Shown one piece after another: positions 51,727 to 63,622 of a DNA stretch of 64,000 nt; positions within the stretch are counted from its first letter, which is position 1; each line of letters begins with the position of its first letter. The notes beneath the pieces are model-generated. The model worked only from the letters and a program-made list of their open reading frames with translations, was not told where the DNA came from and did not search any database. The stretch spans positions 496,001 through 560,000 of the forward strand of contig NZ_RBAL01000001.1 of the NCBI RefSeq assembly GCF_003626535.1. Reading direction: 5' to 3'. This stretch comes from Streptomyces hoynatensis (GTDB lineage: Bacteria > Actinomycetota > Actinomycetes > Streptomycetales > Streptomycetaceae). A program made the translations under genes and the position numbers.

Positions 51727-53781
51727 ATGGCAGGCGGGCCAGCGAGATCGGCGAAACGGCCAGGGGGCGCGGCCCTCGGCCACCTGGCGGCGCTCGTCGC
51801 GGGAGCACTCCTCGTGCCCGCGCTGGCCGGGTGCGGCGGGGACGAGGACCGGGACGAGGCGACGACGAAGGCGGCCCAGTCCGTGAGCACCTCGGAGCGC
51901 AGCGAGCTCCGCAAGGGCGGCACGGTCCGCTGGGCGATCGACGCGCTGCCGGCCACCCTCAACGCCTTCCAGTTCGACGCGGACCCGGTCACCGACCGGG
52001 TGGCAGGGGCCGTGCTGCCCTCGCTCTTCACCGTGGACGGCGAGGGCCGCCCCCAGCTGAACCCCGACTATCTGCGCTCCGCCGAGATCACCGACCGGGA
52101 GCCGAAGCAGAAGGTCGTCTACACCCTCAACCCCAAGGCGAAGTGGAGCGACGGCCGGGCCATCGGCGCCGCGGACTTCACCGCGCAGTGGAAGGCGCTC
52201 AACGGCGAGGACCACGCGTTCTGGTCCGCGCGCAACGCCGGCTACGAACGCATCCACTCCATCCGCAAGGGGCCGGGCGCCCACCAGGTGGAGGTCACCT
52301 TCGACCGGCCCTACGCCGACTGGAAGTCCCTGTTCACCCCGCTCTACCCGCGCTCGGTCACCGGGGACGCCGACCGCTTCAACGACGGCACCCGCACCGA
52401 ACTCCCCGCCGCCGCCGGCCCCTTCGAGGTCGAGGAGGTGGACGAGGAGGGCCAGACGGTCACCCTGCGGCGCAACGATGCCTGGTGGGGCGACGAGGCC
52501 CTGCTGGACGAGCTGGTCTTCACCGTGGTCCCGGCGGACGAGCGGCGGGCCGCGCTGAGCGCGGGGGAACTCGACGTCGCCGAGGTGCAGCCCGCCGTCG
52601 CCGACCGCATCACCGCCGCCCAGGGGCCGCAGCGCCGCGGCGGGAAGGCCGGGGCGGAAGGCCGGCGGGGCGAGGACCCGGAGGGCACCGGGGCGGGCAA
52701 GGGCTCGGGGGCCGGGGCGGACGCCTCAGGGACGGCGGAGGACCCGGAGGCGTCCGGGCCGGGAGAGCAGGGGGAGCAGGGGTCGCAGGGAGAGCAGGGG
52801 GCTCAGGAGGGGAGTGAAGGGCGCGAGGAGCACGGCGGGGGCGCGCAGGCGGGCGAGGGTTCGGGCGAGGGCAGGGGCGCGCCCGGCCGGCCGGGGCCCG
52901 ACGCGAGCCTGCGCGGCTACACCGTGCACCGCGCCTACGCCGCCTCCGCCACCCAGCTTGCGCTGAACGGCGCCTCCGACGAGCTCAGCGACGAGCGCGT
53001 GCGCTGGGCGATCGCCCGCGCCCTCGACCGCGAGCGGCTCGCCGCCGCGGCACACGACCCCGCCGGGCTCCCGGCCAAGCCGCTCGGCAGCCACCTGCGT
53101 CTGCTGGGGCAGGCCGGCTACCGGGACAACAGCGACGCGCTCGGCTCCCCGGGCGCCGAGGCCGCGGAGGACCTGCTGGAGAAGGCGGGCTGGCACCGGC
53201 AGGCGGGCGGGCCGCCCAGGGACGGCAAGCCGGGGGCGGGCTCGCCGGTCCGCGCCAAGGAGGGCAAGCCGCTCCAGCTGGACTTCGTCCTCCCCGAGGG
53301 GCCGGGCACCGCCCCGCTGCGCCGGGTCGGCGAGCGGATCGTCTCGATGCTCGCGCAGATCGGGATCGCCGCGAAGATCAAGCAGGTCGACGAGGAGACC
53401 TACTTCTCGGAGCACATCGCCGCGGGCAACTACGACCTGGCGCTCTTCGCCTGGCCCGCCACGGCCTACCCGGCCACGGACTTCCTGCCGCTCTTCGCCA
53501 AGCCGCAGGCCATCCCGGGCGGCGAGATGCTCATCCAGCAGAACTACAGCCGGGTCGGCACCGACTACATCGACCAGCTCCTCGGGCAGGCCGCGGGCGA
53601 ACTCGACGAGAAGGCGCACAACGAGCTGCTGAACAAGGCGGACGCCCGGATCTGGGCCGCGGCCGGCTCCATCCCGCTCTACCAGCGGCCCCAGCTGGTC
53701 GCGGCCAGGGCGCAGCTGTCCGGGGTCGGCGCGTTCGGGATGCAGACCCCGCGCTACCAGGACATCGGCTACCGGCGCTGA
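51727..53781 (+). CDS. Family-5 ABC solute-binding lipoprotein with low-complexity insertion
   Basis: 684 aa, about 100 longer than the family. Lipobox L-A-G-C near residue 36, substrate-binding segments [12 protein letters not shown] and [12 protein letters not shown]-terminal S-I-P-L-Y-Q-R-P-Q. Residues about 300-392 are an inserted Gly/Glu/Ser/Ala tract. The gene stands alone with GGAGGT before ATG; no permease or ATPase genes follow, so it may serve the Opp system at 56357 or another importer. Confidence 0.93.
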   Translation: MAGGPARSAKRPGGAALGHLAALVAGALLVPALAGCGGDEDRDEATTKAAQSVSTSERSELRKGGTVRWAIDALPATLNAFQFDADPVTDRVAGAVLPSLFTVDGEGRPQLNPDYLRSAEITDREPKQKVVYTLNPKAKWSDGRAIGAADFTAQWKALNGEDHAFWSARNAGYERIHSIRKGPGAHQVEVTFDRPYADWKSLFTPLYPRSVTGDADRFNDGTRTELPAAAGPFEVEEVDEEGQTVTLRRNDAWWGDEALLDELVFTVVPADERRAALSAGELDVAEVQPAVADRITAAQGPQRRGGKAGAEGRRGEDPEGTGAGKGSGAGADASGTAEDPEASGPGEQGEQGSQGEQGAQEGSEGREEHGGGAQAGEGSGEGRGAPGRPGPDASLRGYTVHRAYAASATQLALNGASDELSDERVRWAIARALDRERLAAAAHDPAGLPAKPLGSHLRLLGQAGYRDNSDALGSPGAEAAEDLLEKAGWHRQAGGPPRDGKPGAGSPVRAKEGKPLQLDFVLPEGPGTAPLRRVGERIVSMLAQIGIAAKIKQVDEETYFSEHIAAGNYDLALFAWPATAYPATDFLPLFAKPQAIPGGEMLIQQNYSRVGTDYIDQLLGQAAGELDEKAHNELLNKADARIWAAAGSIPLYQRPQLVAARAQLSGVGAFGMQTPRYQDIGYRR

Positions 53782-53800
53782 ACCCGCGCCACCCCCGGCT

Positions 53801-53847
53801 CCCGGCGCCCGGGCGGCCCCCTTCCCGCAGGGCCCCCGGGCGCCGGG
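53801..53847 (+). terminator. Hairpin terminator after the binding-protein gene
   Basis: Perfect 13-bp stem (53801-53813 with 53835-53847), 21-nt loop, 19 bp after the stop. The rest of the 257-bp spacer to typA holds no gene. Confidence 0.8.
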
Positions 53848-54038
53848 CCGCGCGGACCCGCCCGCCCCGCCGCCGTGCCCGCGCCCCGCTCCGCCTCGGC
53901 CGCGGGCCCGCGGGGCAACGTACGATGGCGGGTGCGGCCGGTGCCGCGGCCTTTCGCGGGCGCACCCACGGTGCCCCAGGCGGACAGGCGCTTTCTGCCG
54001 AGCCGTCTCCGTCACGATCTCGGGAGAAGCGCCCAGCC

Positions 54039-55907
<1,869 letters not shown>

Positions 55908-56356
55908 CCGCCGACTTGACAACACCGGCCCGGCCGCGGAGATGATGGCGACGCGCACCCCAACGGCGTGTGTCGCTTCGATGTCGCGGCCGTGGCGGGG
56001 CCGGTATCTACGCGCGTCGCCTTGCCGTCGCCGCGTGGGCGCCCCGGCCTGGGTGGCGCCCCTCGGCGTTCCGCCGGATGTCAAGTGATTTTCCCGGCAC
56101 GCCCCCCTCGACTGTCCGATATCCGGTGCTCACGGGTGCATGTATGCCCTTTGAGTCCGGATACCGGTGAGTCCAGGCGTGCGCAATGTCCGGTTTTGGG
56201 GGTTTGTGTCTTGGCATCTTCACCAAAATGAAATGGGCGACTGGTGGTTAGCCCGGAAATTGTGCGCAACAGTTGTGGGCATTGCGAACCGGACGCGGGT
56301 AGATCCCCGCGGTCCGGGGTTCTCTATGCAGTGAATGGACTCCGAGGAGGCAACCC
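55908..56356. other. Gene-free spacer before the peptide importer operon
   Basis: 449 bp, AT-richer than its surroundings, especially 56150-56300. A TTGACA occurs at 55916-55921 with a poor -10 near 55941. No gene or strong hairpin seen. It presumably holds the oppA promoter, which I cannot place exactly. Confidence 0.5.
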
Positions 56357-57976
56357 ATGCGTGGTGCGCGCAGCGCCAAATGGGTCGTGGGCGCTTTGGT
56401 CGTGGCGATGGCCGCGAGCGCCTGCGGTAGCGACGATGACGATGGCAGCGGCAGCGCGTCCGGTGGGGGAAACCCGGATGGCATAGTCAAGGTCGACGGC
56501 GGCGAGCCGCAGAACCCGCTGCTCCCGACGAACACCAACGAGCAGTACGGCGCGCTGGTGATTCAGAATGTCTGGTCGAAGCTGCTCGACTTCGACGACG
56601 ACGGCAAGATCTTCATGGTGCAGGCCGAATCGGTGGAGCCCAACGAGGACAACTCGGTCTGGACGGTCACGCTGAAGGACGGCTGGACCTTCCACGACGG
56701 CACCCCGGTGACCGCCGAGAGCTACGTCAACGCGTGGAACTGGGCCGCGAACATCGACAACAACCAGAACAACAGCTTCTGGTTCCAGGACATCCAGGGC
56801 TACGAGGACGTCCACCCCGAGGAGGGCGAGCCCACCGCGGACGCGATGTCGGGCTTGGAGGTCGTCGACGACCTGACCTTCACGATCACGCTGACCACCC
56901 CGCTGTCGTACTACGACTACAAGCTGGGCTACGACGCGTTCACCCCGCTGCCGGAGAGCTTCTTCGACGACCCCGAGGCCTTCGGCGAGCACCCGATCGG
57001 CGACGGCCCCTACGAGTTCACCTCCTGGGAGCACAACTCGTCGATCGAGCTGACCCGCTACGACGACTACGCGGGTGAGGACAAGGCCCAGAACGGCGGC
57101 ATCGAGATCGTGGCCTACACCGGCCTCGACGCGGCCTACCAGGACCTGCTCTCCGACAACCTGGACGTCATCCGGCAGATCGACCCCAAGGACCTGCCGA
57201 ACTACCACGACGACCTCGGCGGCCGGGCCATCCAGCAGCCCTACAACGGCATCCAGACGATCGTTCCCGTCTGGTACAACTGGGGCGAGACCGACCCGAA
57301 GGTCCTCCAGGGCGTCTCGATGGCGATCGACCGCGAGACCATCACGCAGACGGTGCTCGACGGCGCCTACAGCCCCGCCGACAGCTTCGTGGCCCCCGGC
57401 GTCTACGGCTACCAGGAGGGCGCCAGCCACGGGATCACCGACTACGACCCGGACCGCGCCCGCCAGCTGGTCGAGGAGGGCGGCGGCGTCCCCGGCAACA
57501 AGATCACCATCCAGTACAACGCGGACGGCGGTCACCGGGAGTGGGTCGAGGCGGTCTGCAACAACCTCATCGAGAACCTCGGCGTCGAGTGCGTCGGCGA
57601 CGCGAAGCCGGACTTCGACACCGACCTTGAGGCCCGCGAGGCCAACGAGGTGCAGAGCATGTACCGCGGCGGCTGGTTCCAGGACTACCCGCTGAACGTG
57701 AACTTCCTCAAGGAGCTGTACGCCTCCTACGCCCAGAGCAACTACGGCCGCTTCGACAACGAGCAGGTCGACCAGCTCTTCGAGCAGGGGGACACGGCGG
57801 CGACGCTGGACGAGACGGTGCAGGCCTACCAGGAGGCCGAGCAGGTCCTCTGGGACGAGATGCCCGCCATCCCGCTCTGGTACCAGAACGTCAACGGCGG
57901 CTGGTCGAACAACGTCAGCAACGTCCGCTTCGACATGGCGGGCCAGCCGGTGCTGACCGAGATCACGGTCAACTGA
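56357..57976 (+). CDS. oppA: Oligopeptide-binding lipoprotein (BldKB/OppA-like)
   Basis: 539 aa. Short signal with lipobox A-S-A-C (Cys about 23) followed by an Asp/Gly/Ser linker. Family-5 features: N-P-L-L-P-T-N-T-N-E, W-T-F-H-D-G-T-P-V-T-A, D-G-P-Y-E-F, A-I-D-R-E-T-I, I-P-L-W-Y-Q. GAGGAGG before ATG. First gene of a complete importer. In S. coelicolor the bldK peptide importer affects aerial growth; whether this is that locus or a paralogue is not decided by sequence alone. Confidence 0.95.
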   Translation: MRGARSAKWVVGALVVAMAASACGSDDDDGSGSASGGGNPDGIVKVDGGEPQNPLLPTNTNEQYGALVIQNVWSKLLDFDDDGKIFMVQAESVEPNEDNSVWTVTLKDGWTFHDGTPVTAESYVNAWNWAANIDNNQNNSFWFQDIQGYEDVHPEEGEPTADAMSGLEVVDDLTFTITLTTPLSYYDYKLGYDAFTPLPESFFDDPEAFGEHPIGDGPYEFTSWEHNSSIELTRYDDYAGEDKAQNGGIEIVAYTGLDAAYQDLLSDNLDVIRQIDPKDLPNYHDDLGGRAIQQPYNGIQTIVPVWYNWGETDPKVLQGVSMAIDRETITQTVLDGAYSPADSFVAPGVYGYQEGASHGITDYDPDRARQLVEEGGGVPGNKITIQYNADGGHREWVEAVCNNLIENLGVECVGDAKPDFDTDLEAREANEVQSMYRGGWFQDYPLNVNFLKELYASYAQSNYGRFDNEQVDQLFEQGDTAATLDETVQAYQEAEQVLWDEMPAIPLWYQNVNGGWSNNVSNVRFDMAGQPVLTEITVN

Positions 57977-58007
57977 CGCCGCCTGGCGAGCCAAGATCAG
58001 GGTAAGG

Positions 58008-58052
58008 GGGGCCGGTGCGCGGTTCCGGGACACCGGACGGCGCACCGGCCCC
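58008..58052 (+). promoter_or_regulatory. Intra-operon stem-loop between oppA and oppB
   Basis: 13-bp perfect stem (58008-58020 with 58040-58052) whose loop holds a second 5-bp stem (tccgg/ccgga). Placed 31 bp after oppA and 21 bp before oppB. It fits an attenuator or mRNA-end stabiliser that keeps binding-protein mRNA more abundant than permease mRNA. Confidence 0.75.
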
Positions 58053-58073
58053 GCCGAATGACATGGAGGAAAC

Positions 58074-59003
58074 GTGGGGCGTTATGTCGTACGACGACTG
58101 CTCCAGATGATCCCGGTGTTCATCGGGGCCACGTTCATCGTCTTCATGATGATGTACGCGCTGCCCGGCGACCCGGTTCGGGCCCTGTGGGGCGAACGCG
58201 CCCCCGACGAGGCCCAGATGGCGGCCCTGAAGGCGGACCTCGGGCTGGACGACCCGATTCTGCTGCAGTACTGGCACTACCTGACCGGGCTGCTCCAGGG
58301 TGACTTCGGCACCCAGATCTCCAGCAGACGCGAGGTCATCGACGTGATCGGCGACGCGCTGCCGGCCACGATCAGGCTCACCGTCCTGGCCTTCACCATC
58401 ACCGTCGTCGTCGGCATCGGCCTGGGCCTGATCGCCGGGCTGCGGGCGGGCGGCAAGACGGACGGCCTGATCCTCTTCGTGACGCTGCTGCTGATCTCCG
58501 TCCCGGTGTTCGTGATCGGCTACCTGTACCAGACCTACCTGGGCGTCAAGTGGGACCTGATCAAACCCACGGTCCAGGACTCGGAGGACTGGGGGCAATT
58601 GCTCTTGCCTGCCCTGGTGCTCGCCTCGCTCTCCCTGGCCTACGTGGCCCGCCTGACCCGCACCTCGATCGTGGAGAACCGCCGCGCCGACTACATGCGC
58701 ACGGCCAAGGCCAAGGGCCTCAGCGCGCGCCGTGCCGTCACGGTGCACCTGCTGCGCAACTCGCTGATCCCGGTGGTGACCTTCCTCGGGGTCGACCTGG
58801 GCAACCTGGCCACCGGCGCCATCGTGACGGAGGGCATCTTCAACATCCACGGGATCGGCAACACCGTCTTCCACGCGCTGAACAGCCGTGAGGGCTCCAC
58901 CGTCGTCGGAATCGTCACCTTCATCATTCTCGTGTACCTCGTCGTCACCCTCATCGTCGACCTGCTCTACGCGGTCCTGGACCCGAGGATCCGCTATGCC
59001 TGA
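58074..59003 (+). CDS. oppB: Oligopeptide ABC permease, OppB type
   Basis: 309 aa, six membrane segments; N-terminal Y-V-V-R-R-L-L-Q-M-I-P-V-F and A-L-P-G-D-P hallmark of OppB/DppB, EAA loop D-Y-M-R-T-A-K-A-K-G-L. GTG start with GGAGG. Pairs with the OppC-type permease. Confidence 0.96.
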   Translation: MGRYVVRRLLQMIPVFIGATFIVFMMMYALPGDPVRALWGERAPDEAQMAALKADLGLDDPILLQYWHYLTGLLQGDFGTQISSRREVIDVIGDALPATIRLTVLAFTITVVVGIGLGLIAGLRAGGKTDGLILFVTLLLISVPVFVIGYLYQTYLGVKWDLIKPTVQDSEDWGQLLLPALVLASLSLAYVARLTRTSIVENRRADYMRTAKAKGLSARRAVTVHLLRNSLIPVVTFLGVDLGNLATGAIVTEGIFNIHGIGNTVFHALNSREGSTVVGIVTFIILVYLVVTLIVDLLYAVLDPRIRYA

Positions 59004-59997
59004 ACCACAAGAGCCGCAGGCCGCGGCCACCGCACCGAACTCGCCGGACGCCGGCCCGGCCGCCGGGGCCGCCGTGCCCTCCCAGGGGGCGCCCGTCGCG
59101 GTGGCGGTCGCCGAGGCGGGCCCTGCCCCCGGCCGGCCGCGCAGCCTGTGGTCGGACGCCTGGCACGACCTGCGGCGCCGGCCGAGCTTCGTGATACCCG
59201 CGCTGATCATCCTGCTGCTGCTGGTGATCGCCGTGTTCCCCGGCTGGTTCACCTCGGCCAGCCCGCGGGCGGCCGACCTGACCAACCACTACCTGCAGAA
59301 GCCGCAGCTGACGCACTTCTTCTCGCCCGAGTGGCTGGGCTACAACCAGCAGGGGCAGAGCGTCTACGCCCGCATCATCTACGGCACCCGCGCCTCGATC
59401 GTCATCGGCCTCTCGGTGACGGTGCTGGTGATGATCTTCGGCTCGCTGGTGGGCATGCTGGCCGGGTACTTCGGCGGCTGGGTGGACACCGTCCTCTCCC
59501 GGCTCACCGACATCTTCCTCGGCATTCCCTTCCTGCTGGGCACGATGGTCATCCTGGTCTCCTTCGACACCAGGTCCGAGTGGACGGTGACGCTCGCACT
59601 CGCCTTCCTCGGCTGGACCACCATCGCCCGCGTGATGCGCGGCTCGGTGATCGCCGTCAAGCAGGCGGACTACGTGGCCGCGGCCCGCTCACTGGGGGCC
59701 GGCACCTGGCGCATCCTCATGCGGCACATCCTGCCCAACGCGGTGGCGCCGGTGATCGTGGTCGGCATGGTCGCGCTGGGCGGCTACATCACGGCCGAGG
59801 CGGTGCTCTCCTTCCTCGGCATCGGGCTCTCGGACCCGGCGATCTCCTGGGGGGCGGACATCAACCGCGCCCAGGAGCGGATCAGGAACGCGCCACACAT
59901 CCTGCTCTACCCGTCGATCCTGCTGAGCATCACCATCCTGTCCTTCCTGATGCTGGGTGACGCCGTGCGTGACGCCCTCGACCCCAAGCTGCGCTGA
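58996..59997 (+). CDS. oppC: Oligopeptide ABC permease, OppC type
   Basis: 333 aa; Ala/Pro-rich cytoplasmic N-terminus (1-45), six membrane segments, EAA loop D-Y-V-A-A-A-R-S-L-G-A-G and the L-S-F-L-G-I-G-L OppC motif. Overlaps oppB by 8 bp. Confidence 0.96.
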   Translation: MPEPQEPQAAATAPNSPDAGPAAGAAVPSQGAPVAVAVAEAGPAPGRPRSLWSDAWHDLRRRPSFVIPALIILLLLVIAVFPGWFTSASPRAADLTNHYLQKPQLTHFFSPEWLGYNQQGQSVYARIIYGTRASIVIGLSVTVLVMIFGSLVGMLAGYFGGWVDTVLSRLTDIFLGIPFLLGTMVILVSFDTRSEWTVTLALAFLGWTTIARVMRGSVIAVKQADYVAAARSLGAGTWRILMRHILPNAVAPVIVVGMVALGGYITAEAVLSFLGIGLSDPAISWGADINRAQERIRNAPHILLYPSILLSITILSFLMLGDAVRDALDPKLR

Positions 59998-60009
59998 GGG
60001 AGAACCGCA

Positions 60010-61036
60010 GTGTCGATAGAAATGACCAAGGCGGAGGTCCCCGGAGTGCCGCTCCTCGAAGTGCGGGACCTGCATGTCGAGTTCCACACCAGGGACGGCG
60101 CGGCCAAGGCCGTCAACGGCGTCAGCTACACCGTGGACGCCGGGGAGACCCTTGCGGTGCTCGGCGAGTCGGGCTCGGGCAAGTCGGTGACCGCCCAGAC
60201 CATCATGGGCATCCTCGACACCCCGCCCGGCAAGGTGACCGGCGGCCAGGTGCTGTTCCGCGGCGAGGACCTGCTGACGATGTCGGAGCAGGAGCGACGC
60301 CGGGTGCGCGGCGACAAGATCGCCATGATCTTCCAGGATGCGCTGTCGGCGTTGAATCCGGTGTTGTCGGTGGGGTATCAGCTGGGTGAGCTGTTCCGGG
60401 TGCATCGGGGGATGTCGCGTCGTGAGGCGCGGGCGAAGGCCGTCGAGTTGATGGATCGGGTGCGTATTCCGGCGGCGAAGGAGCGGGTGAACGATTATCC
60501 GCATCAGTTTTCCGGTGGTATGCGTCAGCGGATCATGATTGCGATGGCGCTGGCCTTGGAGCCGGATGTGATCATCGCGGACGAGCCGACGACGGCGCTG
60601 GATGTGACGGTGCAGGCGCAGGTGATGGATCTGCTTGCGGAGTTGCAGCGTGACTTTCACATGGGGCTGATTCTGATCACGCACGATCTGGGTGTGGTGG
60701 CGGATGTGGCGGACAAGATCGCGGTGATGTATGCGGGGCGGATCGTGGAGAACGCCCCGGTGCACGAGTTGTACAAGCGGCCGGCGCATCCTTACACCCG
60801 CGGGCTGCTGGACTCCATCCCCCGCCTCGACCACAAGGGCAAGGAGCTCTACGCGATCAAGGGCCTGCCGCCCAGCCTGACCGCGATCCCCAGCGGCTGC
60901 GCGTTCAACCCGCGCTGCACGCAGGCCCGCGACGTCTGCCGGAGCGAGATCCCGCCGCTGCTGGACGTCACCGAGCCCGACGGCACGCCGATCGGCGGCC
61001 GGACGAGCGCCTGCCACTTCTGGAAGGAGACGATCC

Positions 61037-61044
<8 letters not shown>
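60010..61044 (+). CDS. oppD: Oligopeptide ABC ATPase, OppD type
   Basis: 344 aa. Walker [10 protein letters not shown]-loop [10 protein letters not shown], signature F-S-G-G-M-R-Q-R, Walker [10 protein letters not shown]-switch I-T-H-D. C-terminal Fe-S-like Cys motif C-A-F-N-P-R-C-x7-C with a late Cys, as in Opp/Dpp ATPases. The core 60336-60795 shows codon use unlike its flanks (listed separately). Confidence 0.96.
60336..60795 (+). other. Codon-usage mosaic patch inside oppD
   Basis: Within one intact frame, third positions switch from mostly C to mostly G/T (gat, cat, ttg, cgt, ggt, tat) and switch back at about 60795. It covers the conserved ATPase core from Q-loop to H-switch. Suggests conversion from a divergent paralogue or donor. 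Confidence 0.75.
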
Positions 61045-62089
<1,045 letters not shown>

Positions 62090-62101
62090 GGCGTGCGCCG
62101 G

Positions 62102-62204
62102 GGCGCGCGGTCCCCGCGAGGGCCGCGCGCCGGTGCTCACGAGGGCCGCGCGCCGGTGCCCGTGCCGGCGTGTCCCGGGCGCGGGCCGTCCCGGGCGCGG
62201 GCCG
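62102..62204. repeat. Direct repeats and hairpin between convergent genes
   Basis: 20-bp repeat at 62117-62136 and 62140-62159; 16-bp tandem repeat at 62173-62188 and 62189-62204; and a 9-bp hairpin (62102-62110 with 62123-62131) that may end oppF transcription. Confidence 0.75.
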
Positions 62205-62218
62205 TCGCCGGGGCTGCC

Positions 62219-63481
62219 TCAGCGCTGGTTGCTGCCCAGGACGACGGTGCGCCAGGTGAAGCCGTCGGCGGAGATCCGGTAGTGGCCCGGGTGGCCCAGG
62301 TCGGTCAGCAGGTAGCCGGCCGGGGTGAGCGAGGGCAGCTCGGGCGGCGGGCCCTCGCGCTCCACCGCGAAGGTGAGGCCGCCGTCGGCACTGGCGTAGA
62401 TGGCGTCGTCCGCGTAGACGATGAGCCTGCCCTCCGCGGTGACGAAGGGCTCGCCCACCAGCGAGCCCGGGCTGCCCTCCGCCCCGCTCGACCACATCAG
62501 CCGCCAGGTCGCGCCCTCGTCCGTGCTCCGGTACAGGTGCAGCAGCGGGCTGCCGACGCTGCCGTCGAGGGGATCGGCGGTCAGCCCCCCGCACTCGAAG
62601 ACGTACAGCGCGCCGGGCCCGGCCACCAGGCGGGCCTCGCCGGCCCCCCACGCCACCGCGCCGCCGCTCCCGCCGTCCGCGGCCCCGCCGCCCCCGCCGC
62701 CCCCGCCGCCCCCGTCGCCACCATCGCCCCCGTCGCCCCCGTCGTCTTCGTCGCCGTCCGCTGTCCCCGGCATCCGGGGCAGCAGCCGCCAGCTGTGGCC
62801 CAGGTCCCGGCTGACGGCGATGCGCCGCGCCCCGGTGCCGGGGACCAGGCCCTGCACCCAGGGCGTGCCGTCGGGCAGCAGTTCGGGCGGGGCGAGGTGG
62901 TCGAGCGGCGGCTGGGCTTCCAGCTCCCGGTACGCGCCGCTGTCGGGCATCAGCACCATGACGTGGTCGTCGGCCACCGTCAGCGAGGCGCCCTCGGGGA
63001 TCTCCGGCGCCGTGCCGCCGTCGAGCCCTTCGGTGACCTGCTGCCAGCTGCGTGCGGCGTCGGTGGTCACCCAGGCGAGGTCCGTGCCGTCGGGCAGCAC
63101 GGCGGACAGCCGGGCCACGCCGGGGCCGGCCGCGGCCACGGAGCGTCCGCCGGCGTCCGCCGGCATCCGGGGCGCCGCCCGCAGCTGCCAGTCCGCGCCG
63201 TCGAGGAGCACCGCGACCCGGTAGGCGCAGGCGCCTGAGCCGCTTCCGCAGTCGGTGAGCAGGGCGAATCCGTTGCGTTCGTCGCTGAACCCGAGGGAGA
63301 AGTCCTCGCCGGGCAGCCAGGTCCCGGAGGGAATCTCGGGCGGGGAGGCGGAGGGGGCGGGCCGGGAGACGGTCGGCGGAGCGGCCGGGGCCTCGTCCGG
63401 GTGTTCCACCGAGGAGGTGCACGCGGCCAGGGCGGCCACGGCGAGGAGGGCTATCGGAAGGAGGGGCGACCCGCTTCGCAT
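62219..63481 (-). CDS. Beta-propeller (BNR-repeat) lipoprotein
   Basis: 420 aa. Lipobox L-A-A-C (Cys about 21). Repeated Asp-box-like motifs (S-R-D-L-G-H-S-W, S-T-D-E-G-A-T-W, S-A-D-G-G-L-T-F, T-T-D-A-A-R-S-W) as in sialidase-like or Vps10-type propellers. A Asp/Gly run near residues 240-268 forms a flexible loop. No sialidase Arg triad is evident. ATG 63481 chosen from the signal; an upstream in-frame ATG at 63604 is less likely. Role unknown. Confidence 0.87.
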   Translation of the reverse strand: MRSGSPLLPIALLAVAALAACTSSVEHPDEAPAAPPTVSRPAPSASPPEIPSGTWLPGEDFSLGFSDERNGFALLTDCGSGSGACAYRVAVLLDGADWQLRAAPRMPADAGGRSVAAAGPGVARLSAVLPDGTDLAWVTTDAARSWQQVTEGLDGGTAPEIPEGASLTVADDHVMVLMPDSGAYRELEAQPPLDHLAPPELLPDGTPWVQGLVPGTGARRIAVSRDLGHSWRLLPRMPGTADGDEDDGGDGGDGGDGGGGGGGGGGAADGGSGGAVAWGAGEARLVAGPGALYVFECGGLTADPLDGSVGSPLLHLYRSTDEGATWRLMWSSGAEGSPGSLVGEPFVTAEGRLIVYADDAIYASADGGLTFAVEREGPPPELPSLTPAGYLLTDLGHPGHYRISADGFTWRTVVLGSNQR

Positions 63482-63607
63482 GCAGGGAAGATACCCAGCG
63501 CCGACCTCCGCGAATACGGACCGGAGCGCTGCTGCGAACGGGTGCATGCGGGCGGCAAGCCACCCGGCGGGCCCCGTTGTCCCGCGCATCTCGGGCAGAT
63601 CCATGGC

Positions 63608-63622
63608 TATCGTATCTAAATG
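63608..63622 (+). promoter_or_regulatory. Possible leaderless promoter of the last gene
   Basis: TATCGT (63608-63613) lies 8 bp before the GTG at 63622 and no ribosome site is seen, the spacing expected for a leaderless transcript. It sits in the 140-bp divergent spacer. Confidence 0.4.
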
